This document shows, one piece after another, positions 10,916-21,395 of a stretch of 64,000 bases of DNA. The position numbers and the translations under genes were made by a program. This DNA is from Triglochin maritima (lineage: Eukaryota; Streptophyta; Magnoliopsida; Alismatales; Juncaginaceae). Within the stretch, counting starts at the first letter, position 1; every line of letters begins with the position of its first letter. The notes beneath the pieces were generated by a model that was not told the DNA's origin, did not search any database, and saw nothing but the letters and a program-made list of their open reading frames with translations. The stretch lies in the NCBI GenBank assembly GCA_963682175.1, contig OY821791.1, positions 33,106,326-33,170,325 of the forward strand, in the 5' to 3' direction.

Positions 10916-13599
10916 ATGTATCGGAGGTCAGGAAAAGAACCAGCGGAAACCCCTGACTACTCACATCTGGTAAATTACCTTGTTTATTTCAATTAATTTA
11001 AAAAAAAACATTTTTGGGTCGGGCGTCCGCGGGAGCCGCCCGACCAAACGCTCGGGCGGCCGCGGGAACCGCCTCCCCAAAGGGGGAGGCGGTTCCGGCG
11101 GCCGCCTAGGCATTGGGTCGGGCGGCTCCCGGGGATGCCCAACCCAAGGACCAGACGTCTGCGGGAGACGTCTCCCACGTAGGGTAGGCGTCTCCAGCAG
11201 ACGCCTCCCACGTAGGGTAGGCGTCTCCCGCAGACGTCCTCCCTTTTTTTTAAAAAAAAATTTGATTATAAATCGTGATAAAATTAAAATAAATTGAATA
11301 TTATGTTAATAATGAGTTAAATTAGTTTAGTAAATCGTTTATTGATTATAAATTGTGATAATTAATAAATAAATCGCTAAATAAATTGATTATTATGTTA
11401 GTAATTAGTTGTGAAGGAATTTAGTAAAGGATTATTGATTATTTGTGATAATTGCTAAATAAATCGATTATTAAGTTAATAATTAGTTTAATTATTTTAG
11501 TAAATCCATTAATATTTTTTTATTTTTAAAATTGAATTAATAGTCATCGGGTTACCGTGGAGGAAAATGGAAATCAATTCCCTTACGCGCGGTACGTAGT
11601 ATAGCAGACGAGTCAGGTCCTCGTCATCCACGTACACGTGGTATTTCTGCTTCAGTTAGGAGAGAGAGATTTGTTACGTCGTCGTCAGACACCTGGAGAT
11701 TCTTTCGACGACGAGGATGATTCAGATGAGGTGAGGAGTCACGACGAGAGTGACGATGGGGGCCGATACGACTTGGGGCCACAAGAGGAGGCGGTACATC
11801 AGTCCGGTCGAGGACGGGGGCGACACGCTGGTCCTTCAGCTGAGTAGGTCATTAGGAAGGAACGAGGTGACCGGTTTGTGACCGGTGATTCGAGTTCGTG
11901 CACTGCAGACGCCCGAGCTCAGAAGAAGAAGAGGGGTGAGGACGAGTCTTGGATCGTCACAGATATTATACCCGGTGGTCCTGTAGATGGCAACGTCATT
12001 CCGAGTTTCGGAGGCCACGTCGCTAGACGCATCTGGGATGGCGAGGAGCGGAAGGTTTTGAAGTGCCATAATCGGCACAGAGCCTGTACGACATTGCAGG
12101 CATGACGTTCAGTGATGACTGAGGATATGACGGCGGCCGTGGTTGACAGTGGATTGGGTCACTTGCCGTACAACATGTTTTCCTGCATCGACATGTCGTT
12201 GATTTCGGCATTCGTGGAGCAGTGGCAGCCTGACACCAACACTTTCCACTTGCCGTTCGGAGAGATGACGATCATGTTGCATGACGTTTTTCAGATTCTA
12301 CACATTCCCGTTGAGGGTCCTATGGTGAGTGCGCATGCGCTGGCATCTGAGCTGAAGTTATATGTATCTGAGTTGCTGGGTGTCAGCCTGGAGGGTCTTG
12401 AGCGTGATAGCTCATTTTGGAGTGGCGGTGGTGTTAGTATCGATGTTGTAGACGAGTGTTGTAGACGGGGGCGACCACCACGGACTGAGGATACGCAGAT
12501 GACTGCTTACCTCTTCTTACTGTTAGGTTGCGTCTTGTTTGTCGACAAGAGCGGTTCCAGACTGAGACCACGCGACTTATTGGAGGCGAGGGACCCAGAT
12601 ACCATTGATCAGTACTCATAGGGGTCGGCAACGTTGGCATATCTGTATCGTCAGCTGGGCATATCTAGTCGTGCTGATTGTGGTCAGATTACGGGTTGTC
12701 TTACACTGCTGCAGGCTTGGATATATGAGTATTTTCCTGCTTTCCGCCCACATCGTGAGCGGAAGATTGTTGAACGTGGTCATCCTCATTTGCGTATGTG
12801 GGCTGTCCGGGCGGAGGATAAGAGCGAGAGTCGACTTCTTTCTATTCGCAGACGGCTAGATCAGATGACTGCATCGCAGGTACATAATGTATAAATTATT
12901 CACGTTTATTTAAAATTTTACTTTATTATTATTAATGTATAAACGTTTAGGTGGAGTGGTTGCCGTATGGTCCCGAGCCTGCTGTAGCTGTGCCGAGGAC
13001 TACATTTATGGGCGTTATTCGTTATAGGGATATCACAGAGTGTTATTTACCTGATCGCGTGTTACGTCAGTTAGGTTACGTTCAGGTGATCCCGGTTGAC
13101 ATCCCGACGCCCGAGCATGCATTACGGTCTGCGACTGCGATGACATACGACGTCAGGCATAGCGTTTCTGCGGCGGAATCGGTTTGGAGGACATTTCCCA
13201 GAGTAGGACGACTACACCTGGACGATCTGAGTCGTAGCCGCGACCCATCCACTTGTGCTCCAGATTATTTGCAGTGGTTCGGTAGGTGCTCACATCCACT
13301 ACTCGTACGCGGTATCATTCCGAGACCGGAGAGACCACTGGATATGACATGTGTCGATGCGGTAAGTTTATCTAATTTTATTTTTAATTGTAAAGTATAT
13401 TTTGTTATTGTACGCTAATTTTTATTTTACATACAGTGGATGAGTAGGGCGATACGGTGTACGCAGCCGTTCTTGCGACACAAAGACAGGATGCCGACTG
13501 AGGATACGAGACTTGCATGTACAGATTTGGATCGCCTCATCGAGGATTGGAACAACCAGTTGGGCATTTCAGACCATGATTCTGATGCTGAGTTGTAGT
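10916..13599 (+). pseudogene. PMD (MAIN-like) pseudogene, copy 2, four exons
   Basis: The exons are 10916-10969, 11544-12879, 12951-13361 and 13437-13599, with GT-AG borders. The product has the plant mobile domain: residues LPYNMFSCIDMSLISAF, FGEMTIMLHDVFQIL, WIYEYF, then VEWLPYGP, IRYRDITE and PDYLQWF in exon 3. This matches the PMD family (Pfam PF10536) found in Mutator-like transposons and in the domesticated MAIN/MAIL proteins. An acidic low-complexity stretch (DDEDDSDE) and an RGRGR stretch precede it. Three nonsense codons, TAG near 11846, TGA at 12103-12105 and TAG at 12619-12621, each stand where copy 1 has TGG. A 2-bp loss in a GA run near 11668 shifts the frame. So it is no longer functional, though exons 3 and 4 remain open. 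Confidence 0.85.
11015..11245. repeat. GC-rich palindromic array in intron 1 of PMD copy 2
   Basis: Repeated blocks of the types GGGCGTCC, GGAGGCGG, GGCGTCTCC and GCAGACG alternate with their reverse complements over about 230 bp. The surrounding intron (10970-11543) is strongly AT-rich, so the contrast is sharp. Related tracts are at 7793-7912 and 23913-24098. Confidence 0.85.
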
Positions 13600-13883
13600 T
13601 GACTTGCTTTTACTATCGTTTTATTATATGTTGCACTGTTACTACATTTGTTGGTATTTGCTTATGCTTATTTGTTTACTCTTATTGTTTATTTCTTACG
13701 AACATATTTTCTATGTATTTCTTTGACTATCGTATTTTTAAAATTTATTTGTCACGAAAATATCTTCAACTTATTTCTTTAGATATCAAATAATATTTAA
13801 ATTTAAAATACGGTAAAAGAACAACACGATATAAGTACAAATACACGATATATTATACATTACAAAAACATTACAAATTACAA
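13600..13883. other. AT-rich spacer between convergent MULE genes
   Basis: This should hold both polyadenylation regions. No gene or structured element seen. Confidence 0.5.
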
Positions 13884-14613
13884 TCAAAATGTACTACGTA
13901 ACCGGTTCCAATACTCCATCCTACTTTCGTACTGATCCTCCCATCCAACAACACTCTCATCTCGCATTTGATACCATAAGGTCGCTATAGGAGGTACTGG
14001 GAAATTATCAAGTAATTCCAAACTAATAAAATGTCTGTAACTCCCTAAATGAGCAATGACCAACTCTCTGACAAGCCTCGTCATGACAGACGGACTCTCC
14101 CAAGGTAGCACAGTAAGACACGGGAACAACGAACCATCCGTTCCTGATGCATTGCATACATTGCATCATATGTCTTTCATTTAGATTACTTTTACATCAA
14201 TAAATGCTACTAAGGTATGTGTTTAGTCTTATTTACAGAATACAGGGACCTGAATGCAATTTACCCACATTCCGAGCATAAACGTGTGCAAAAGATTCAT
14301 TTCTATCATAAAGACCGAATTCAAGTTTATCGGGTTTCAATTGGAAATGCATCCAAGCATAAAAGCATTCAAGGAGCTAATCACAAAAAGGTCAAGGGCT
14401 TAATTGCAAAAATGCCAAGGACCTAATTGCAAAAGAAAAGGATCAAGATATTTTGTTGGAAAAGTCAAAAGAAAAATCAACTATAAATCTCCAACAATGG
14501 AAGGAATTAATCCGGAGCTCAAGACAATGGAAAGAAATCATCCAGACACGCAAATAAAGATCAAATCATACCATAAACGCGTGACAAAAATCCTGATTAA
14601 ATCCGACCAACGT

Positions 14614-14665
14614 GGGAGGCGAATCCGCCGCACAATACACATGATGTGCGGCGATTCCGCCGCCC
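14614..14665. repeat. GCGGCG inverted repeat in U3
   Basis: Left arm GGGAGGCGAATCCGCCGCAC and a similar right arm in inverse orientation around a short AT spacer. A copy occurs in the 3' LTR (about 20675-20726), and related hairpins occur in the leader. Confidence 0.7.
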
Positions 14666-14752
14666 ATTGGTTGATCCGTGTGTCCCAATTTCGTCCACTC
14701 GTGTATGGACACGTGTACTATCCAATTCTATACCTAAGTCCCTTGTAGCAAC

Positions 14753-14760
14753 TATAAATA
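14753..14760 (+). promoter_or_regulatory. LTR TATA box
   Basis: TATAAATA lies 65-72 bp upstream of AATAAA (14825), as expected for a U3 promoter followed by R. The same box is at 20814-20821 in the 3' LTR. Confidence 0.75.
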
Positions 14761-15334
14761 GACCCGAGAACGATGTAAATAGGGTCCTTGGTTGTTGTTC
14801 TTATTTGTGTACCTTAGTTTTATTAATAAAATTCTGTTCTTTTAATTCTTGTTTTAGTTTTCTTTTAATGTCTCAAGGACCCCTTCTTCTTCCTCCCTCC
14901 ATGAGTTTCTAACTCTCTCCAAAGGGTGGAGGTGATGGAATTAGGGTTAGAGAATGATGAATGCATGTTATTATTTTAAGTTCATGATTAGTGTATTTTG
15001 ATTACTTGAGTTTATGTTAAGTCATTTATCTTGTAATGCTTCATAACTAACATGATTTACAATAAGTTTCAGTAATTCTCTACTCTAAACCTAAGTCTAA
15101 ACCTCCACCCCACGGATTTCTCTCTTTGTTCTTGTTTTAATTTTAATTGCTTTTGTTTCGTACTTTAGTTAATTAAACCAAAAACCCCAAAAACCCAAAT
15201 TAATTCTTCTCTCCTTCTTCCTCTTAATCGAAAAATAACATTAACAACGAAATCTCTCCCTCCTTGTGTTCGACCCGTACTTGCCACCGCTTCATCGCGG
15301 CCGTGCACTTGCGGTATAAATAAAATTCTCATCA

Positions 15335-16669
15335 AGTTTTTGGCGCCGTTGCCGGGGAGGCGACGAAGATTTCGTTTGTTTTTGTATTTTCGATTTTTTT
15401 TTCTGTTTATCGTGTGCGCGATCTAACTATTTGGATTTGCGTTTCAGGAGACGACAGAGCTCGCGGTGAAATCTCACCGCATTCTGAACCAAGTGGGAGG
15501 CGGAATCGCCGCACCAACAAGGTAAAGTGCGGCGGAAACGCCGCACAGGGTTGGAATCTGGTCTTCAATTTTCTGGGGCATCGTCGGCATCTCTGGGTGG
15601 TCGCATTGAGCTACTGGAATCTCCGAGAGCGGGCGGCGAACCCGACTGAGCATTGCGGAGGTAACTTTTCTTGCCTTTCTCGTAAAATCTGACTAGTTGA
15701 AAAGTTTCCTTTCGTAGAATTGCACGTGTTAGGGTTACAATTCCATAATTGGCAATAATTCAACTCTGACCTAAAATTGGCAAAATTAGAAAGACCTTAG
15801 TGCATGCATCATATAATGTTTTGCTTGCATTATTCTTGCTAAATTCTTGCAAATTAATACTTGTTGAAGATTGCTGGAGGCAAGGTACGTATCGAGGTTT
15901 TTATCGAGTGCATTAGAGCATATAATTTAGCTGCATACAACCTTGCAATTGCCCCCATTAAAAGGACCATTGTTTGACTATCTTTGCTAGATTTAAGTTA
16001 AACTATCTTAAGGGCAACTCCGTAGGAAAAGATACGGTGGGGATTTCATCACCCTCCCGTAGCCCACAAACCACAATCCTGAAGTGTCGCCTAAGCCTAA
16101 AATTTAAAATCAATTAGACATTGGCCCCTAAGGACTCGGACTCAATTAAGGAGGAGATTGGTTTGACTTGCTATGACCTGAAGCTAATTGAATTCAATTT
16201 GGTGTCTAGAAAGTGTTTTTGTGTCGACGAAAGTCTTCCAAGCGACGTGGTTGTCTAATTGGCACCGACTCTGTCGGAAGCGCCCCCACTAGCTATACAC
16301 TAACTGGCCAACTTGGTTTGATTGGTGAGGGAGGTGAATCAAGCAAACTAAGTCGACTCAACCTGTTAGGAGTCGTCTAGATCTAAGTGACACTAGGTCT
16401 AGGATTGTTTTGACCGTGCTTGTTCAGGAAATTTCTGACCAACCCTAATTTTTATCCTTTAGAATTAAGTTTCCCTTCTCGTCTGAGTCTTCTTTCCCTT
16501 CTCATCCCTACCTTTCTATTGTTTGTTTCTTTTAAAAAAAAAAATTGATTCAACCCGGTGCACTCAGATTTGGATTCGGGACTTGAGTAATCGACTCTCA
16601 CGAGTTCATCTAGATTCCAGTCTGGAACTTAACCCCAATCCACCTGTTGCACCACCTCACCTGGATCTA
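15335..16669 (+). other. Untranslated leader of copy A
   Basis: About 1.3 kb lies between the LTR and the first gag ATG. It contains the primer-binding site and a second GCGGCG-type hairpin region (15492-15550). The gag frame is open from 16523 but has no ATG before 16670. Confidence 0.6.
15341..15358 (+). other. Primer-binding site, tRNA-Asp type
   Basis: TGGCGCCGTTGCCGGGGA is complementary to the 3' end of plant tRNA-Asp and starts 6 bp after the LTR. This is typical of Athila-like Ty3 elements. Confidence 0.85.
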
Positions 16670-19093
16670 ATGGGTGAGAACGTAGTGGACCCGCCTGTTG
16701 CACAACCTATAACTCTGAGGGATCGGTGCTACCCAACGATGGCTGCTCAGCCATCGTGCATCGTTATGCCCACCATACCGGGTCGCGACTTCGAACTTAA
16801 GGCACAATACATCAGTATGCTGCCTAAGTTCACCTCTAGGGAAGACCCATATCTCTTCCTTAGAGAATTTGAAGAAATCTGCTCTCTTATGCAATACCAG
16901 CATATCCCTGAAGAGGCAGTGCGTCTGAAATTCGTGCCTCTAGCACTGAAGGACGACGCTAAGAAATGGCTATATAGTCTAGCCGAAAGATCTATTAGAA
17001 GTTGGGCTGAATTTGTTCAAGTTTTCTTAAAAAAATATTTTCCCAACCATAAGACTATGAAGATTAGGAATGAAATTGTTGCATTCGTTCAGTCTGAGAG
17101 CGAGCCGTTCTATTCCTATCTTGAGAGATTTAAGAGTGTCTTGACCCAATGCCCTCATCACGGAATTCCGAAGTGGCAATTATGCCAAATTATTTATGAG
17201 GGATTGACACCCACATCTAGGGTTATGCTAGAATCTGTGAGCCAAGGGAATTTTATGTCCAAAAATGGAAATGATGCCTGGACTTTTCTTGAGGATTTAG
17301 CTGAAAATAGTATGCAATGGGACAATGCTAGAACACCCATCAACCCGAGTATTGGATCTAGAATAGCGAGTCAACCCCGACCAGGTGTCTTAGCTATAGA
17401 CTCCAACATAGCGGCCGAGGCAAAACTAGCTACCCTAATGCGTAGAATGGAAAGTCTAGAACTGCAAAACCAAACCCGACAAGCATCCCCTACCCCTTGC
17501 TCTAGATGTGGTCAGACTGGTCATTTAATGGAGGACTGTGTGAACCTGGAACATGTCAATGCCACATATAACAATTCTAGAAATGATCCTTACGCATCAA
17601 CCTATAACCCAGGTTGGCGTAATCATCCCAATTTTTCGTGGAACCAACAAGGACAACCTCCTAGACAACAACCAACCCCATATAATCAAAATAATACATC
17701 ATCTGGGGGTAATAATGGAAATCATGAGGTTAGGTTGACTAAATTAGAAACTTTAATGACAACTTTTATACAAACAACCAACCAATCATTCCAAAGGCTA
17801 GAGACACAGGTCAGCCAATTAGCACAGATAATAGGTGAAAGAGAAAAGGGCCAATTTCCAAGTCAACCTGAGGTGAACCCCAGAACTAATAATCAATATC
17901 AATCTTATCAACCACCTTCAGGAAATAACAACCCTAGACCGGTTCAAATGGTTAATGAGGAAGGACCGTTCCAACAAATCAATGCTGTAGTATCATTACG
18001 GTCCGGAAGACAAATTGACAATAATGTGGTAAACCCTAGAATGACTAATCAATCCAGCCATCAAGCACCCACATATGACTTGACCACTGAACCCGACGTC
18101 CAAATTGAAAAGCCCAATCCACCTACCCAACCTGAACCTGTAGCTCAGCCTGAACCTGAGCGAGTCTATGTGCCTAAAGCCCCATTTCCCAATAGACTCA
18201 AAAAGAACTCTAGTGCACAAATAGAGAAAATCTTGGAAGTATTTAAGCAAGTTAAGGTAAACATTCCACTCTTAGACATGATTCAACAAATACCTGCTTA
18301 TGCTAAATTCTTAAAAGATTTGTGCACTAAGAAGAGAAAAACGAATGTACCAAAGAAGGCATTCTTAACTGCAAACATATGCTCAATTCTTTCCAACACA
18401 TCTCCTATAAAATATAAGGACCCGGGGTGTCCCACAATTTCATGTTCAATAGGAGATACGTTTATCAATAAAGTCCTTCTAGACCTTGGTGCAAGCGTTA
18501 ACTTGCTCCCATTTTCTGTCTACGAGCAACTCAACCTTGGTCCACTGAAACCCTCTAAGACAACCCTCCAATTCGCTGATTGTTCTGTTAAGAAACCGAG
18601 AGGTATAGTAGAGGACGTTTTGATTAAGGTTGGTGACTTCATTTATCCAGTGGATTTTGTCGTACTTGATACTGAACCTGTTGTAAATCCTAATCGACAA
18701 ATCCCTGTAATTTTAGGTAGACCCTTTTTAGCCACCTCGGAAGCATTAATAAACTGTCGAAATGGGCTCATGCAATTATCTTTCGGGAACTTAAAAGCAG
18801 AATTTAATATCTTCCATATTGATAATGAGCCAGAAATAATATGCAACCCAAGTGATGTTGTGATGAGAGCACGTATTTATCAGAATTCTGAATCAAATAA
18901 ATCATCACATAAGCAAAAAGGAAGTAAGAAAAAAGGGAGTGATTCATTTACTCAACCACCATCACTCGAGCAAATAAGCGAACCAATTCAAGTGAGAAGA
19001 GTGGAATCTTTTCCTCAAGTCAACATGGGGAACAATTCAACTGGATACATGCACCAATATGGTGTCATTCAATCCAGTTCTGATTACGGTTGA
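16670..19093 (+). CDS. Gag-protease polyprotein of the non-autonomous LTR element
   Basis: 808 aa from the first ATG (MGENVVDPP); the frame is open further upstream from 16523 without an ATG. A retrotransposon gag domain spans roughly residues 40-170 (core FLREFEEICSLM, KKWLYSLAERSIRSWAEF). A CCHC zinc knuckle, CSRCGQTGHLMEDC, lies near residues 277-290. A Gln/Asn-rich stretch and coiled-coil segment follow. A retropepsin-like domain has DLGAS near residue 605 and ILGRPFL downstream. Gag forms the virus-like particle and binds RNA; the protease would process Gag. DLGAS has Leu where many active enzymes have Thr or Ser, but this is common in Athila-like relatives. The frame is fully intact, in keeping with recent insertion. 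Nothing resembling RT or integrase follows the stop. Confidence 0.92.
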   Translation: MGENVVDPPVAQPITLRDRCYPTMAAQPSCIVMPTIPGRDFELKAQYISMLPKFTSREDPYLFLREFEEICSLMQYQHIPEEAVRLKFVPLALKDDAKKWLYSLAERSIRSWAEFVQVFLKKYFPNHKTMKIRNEIVAFVQSESEPFYSYLERFKSVLTQCPHHGIPKWQLCQIIYEGLTPTSRVMLESVSQGNFMSKNGNDAWTFLEDLAENSMQWDNARTPINPSIGSRIASQPRPGVLAIDSNIAAEAKLATLMRRMESLELQNQTRQASPTPCSRCGQTGHLMEDCVNLEHVNATYNNSRNDPYASTYNPGWRNHPNFSWNQQGQPPRQQPTPYNQNNTSSGGNNGNHEVRLTKLETLMTTFIQTTNQSFQRLETQVSQLAQIIGEREKGQFPSQPEVNPRTNNQYQSYQPPSGNNNPRPVQMVNEEGPFQQINAVVSLRSGRQIDNNVVNPRMTNQSSHQAPTYDLTTEPDVQIEKPNPPTQPEPVAQPEPERVYVPKAPFPNRLKKNSSAQIEKILEVFKQVKVNIPLLDMIQQIPAYAKFLKDLCTKKRKTNVPKKAFLTANICSILSNTSPIKYKDPGCPTISCSIGDTFINKVLLDLGASVNLLPFSVYEQLNLGPLKPSKTTLQFADCSVKKPRGIVEDVLIKVGDFIYPVDFVVLDTEPVVNPNRQIPVILGRPFLATSEALINCRNGLMQLSFGNLKAEFNIFHIDNEPEIICNPSDVVMRARIYQNSESNKSSHKQKGSKKKGSDSFTQPPSLEQISEPIQVRRVESFPQVNMGNNSTGYMHQYGVIQSSSDYG

Positions 19094-20205
19094 CTCTGAG
19101 CAAACTCAACCCCTCTACTGCAAGCCGACTCAGGTAATAAGTGCATTTATTTTATCTATGCATACATTGAGGACAATGCATGATTTAGGTGTGGGGGGGC
19201 GTTTAACTATGTATATATCTATTTGCTTGTTTTCTTCTTTAAAAAAAAAAAATAAAAAAAAATAAAAAAAAATCAATGTTTCATGACATAGCTTAAGATT
19301 GAACTGCTAAAACCCGTGTACAAATTGCATTGAGTTTTTGTTCCTTATTATGTAGTTCTGCTTGTAGAAATTGTGACATAAATCTAAGTTCCAAAGAAAT
19401 AACCCATTGCCCTTTAAGACATGTATGCACTTAAATTGGATGAATCAAATCTTTGAAGTGGTTGATAAAAAGCAGAGGTTGAGGAAAATATACCGGGAAG
19501 TGTGGACTTCTAATAGCAATTAAGCCTTGAGGAAAATAAAAATAAAAATAAAAGGAATAAAGTGAGGAAAATACATTCTGCAAAATGATTACAAAAGCCC
19601 AAGCCTTTGAGTCACTGGTCCGTAGGGGTATCTTGAAACCCGGTAACTTGAGTCTACCAGCTCGGGATTATCGACCAAACTCGCTACACGAATGCAAAAG
19701 GGTAAAAGTGTCAAAAAGCAAATGTGTTGAATCACGGAAAAAAAGAAAAAAATAATACTCAAGGCCCAAAGCTAAAAGAATGATCCATGCCATGGTTGAT
19801 CCGAATGATACTTCACCACTAAAGGAGGCGTGCAAAATAATTCAAGTGATAAACATGTGTAGAAGGGTTAGTGGTGTGAATGTTGGAGGAACAAAGACCA
19901 AGTCATATTTTTAATGAGTTAGATTTATATAATGAGCATGCAAAAATTCTTAGTGAGATGTATAAAGTTGAGGTAGGGATATTGAGAGCTATTAATGAAA
20001 TGTTGATTCAGGATTTTGTGGGTATATCCGCTGAAAACCCTCAGGAGACAACACTCCTCCTCCTAGGAAACTTGGAGGTTTAACGACTTGTTGCACATGC
20101 TAAGTGCAACCGTGATTCCTACGAAAGTGAGTTAGGATTTCCCTGCTTTCATTTTCTTATACTCTGCTTTGCTAGGGACTAGCAAAATCTAGGTGTGGGG
20201 GTATT
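19094..20205 (+). other. 3' untranslated region of copy A with two polypurine tracts
   Basis: The final polypurine tract AGGTGTGGGGG (20191-20201) ends a few bases before the 3' LTR. A very similar tract, AGGTGTGGGGGGG (19187-19199), lies just after the gag-protease stop, followed by an A-rich run (19242-19271). No coding sequence was recognised; the 67-residue reading at 19880-20083 is not supported. Confidence 0.7.
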
Positions 20206-21395
20206 TGATGCATTGCATACATTGCATCATATGTCTTTCATTTAGATTACTTTTACATCAATAAATGCTACTAAGGTATGTGTTTAGTCTTATTTACAGA
20301 ATACAGGGACCTGAATGCAATTTACCCACATTCCGAGCATAAACGTGTGCAAAAGATTCATTTCTATCATAAAGACCGAATTCAAGTTTATCGGGTTTCA
20401 ATTGGAAATGCATCCAAGCATAAAAGCATTCAAGGAGCTAATCACAAAAAGGTCAAGGGCTTAATTGCAAAAATGCCAAGGACCTAATTGCAAAAGAAAA
20501 GGATCAAGATATTTTGTTGGAAAAGTCAAAAGAAAAATCAACTATAAATCTCCAACAATGGAAGGAATTAATCCGGAGCTCAAGACAATGGAAAGAAATC
20601 ATCCAGACACGCAAATAAAGATCAAATCATACCATAAACGCGTGACAAAAATCCTGATTAAATCCGACCAACGTGGGAGGCGAATCCGCCGCACAATACA
20701 CATGATGTGCGGCGATTCCGCCGCCCATTGGTTGATCCGTGTGTCCCAATTTCGTCCACTCGTGTATGGACACGTGTACTATCCAATTCTATACCTAAGT
20801 CCCTTGTAGCAACTATAAATAGACCCGAGAACGATGTAAATAGGGTCCTTGGTTGTTGTTCTTATTTGTGTACCTTAGTTTTATTAATAAAATTCTGTTC
20901 TTTTAATTCTTGTTTTAGTTTTCTTTTAATGTCTCAAGGACCCCTTCTTCTTCCTCCCTCCATGAGTTTCTAACTCTCTCCAAAGGGTGGAGGTGATGGA
21001 ATTAGGGTTAGAGAATGATGAATGCATGTTATTATTTTAAGTTCATGATTAGTGTATTTTGATTACTTGAGTTTATGTTAAGTCATTTATCTTGTAATGC
21101 TTCATAACTAACATGATTTACAATAAGTTTCAGTAATTCTCTACTCTAAACCTAAGTCTAAACCTCCACCCCACGGATTTCTCTCTTTGTTCTTGTTTTA
21201 ATTTTAATTGCTTTTGTTTCGTACTTTAGTTAATTAAACCAAAAACCCCAAAAACCCAAATTAATTCTTCTCTCCTTCTTCCTCTTAATCGAAAAATAAC
21301 ATTAACAACGAAATCTCTCCCTCCTTGTGTTCGACCCGTACTTGCCACCGCTTCATCGCGGCCGTGCACTTGCGGTATAAATAAAATTCTCATCA
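20206..21395 (+). repeat. 3' LTR of copy A
   Basis: 1190 bp, same length as the 5' LTR, and with the same three open stretches reading identically. It ends CATCA directly before the target duplication GTTCC. Confidence 0.95.

Larger units (their letters stand above)
14145..15334 (+). repeat. 5' LTR of copy A
   Basis: 1190 bp, starting TGATGCATTG and ending CTCATCA. It contains a TATA box (14753-14760) and AATAAA at 14825-14830, so U3, R and U5 are in the expected order. An inverted repeat of GCGGCG-type blocks lies at 14614-14665 in U3. Confidence 0.95.
14145..21395 (+). mobile_element. Non-autonomous gag-protease LTR retrotransposon (Athila-like, TR-GAG type), copy A
   Basis: It is 7251 bp long, with two 1190-bp LTRs (14145-15334, 20206-21395). 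The ends are TGATG and CATCA, and the 5-bp target duplication GTTCC (14140-14144, 21396-21400) is perfect. It has a primer-binding site complementary to tRNA-Asp, one long gag-protease ORF, and a polypurine tract. No reverse transcriptase, RNase H or integrase is present, so other elements must supply them. The second copy at 56881-64000 has the same layout, so the missing pol looks like a family property. The LTRs showed no difference where I compared them, so insertion was recent. Confidence 0.93.

Noticed and set aside
14217..14912. Open stretches of 69, 114 and 88 codons inside the LTRs
   Set aside because: They are repeated identically only because the LTRs are identical. They are overlapping frames without domain content.
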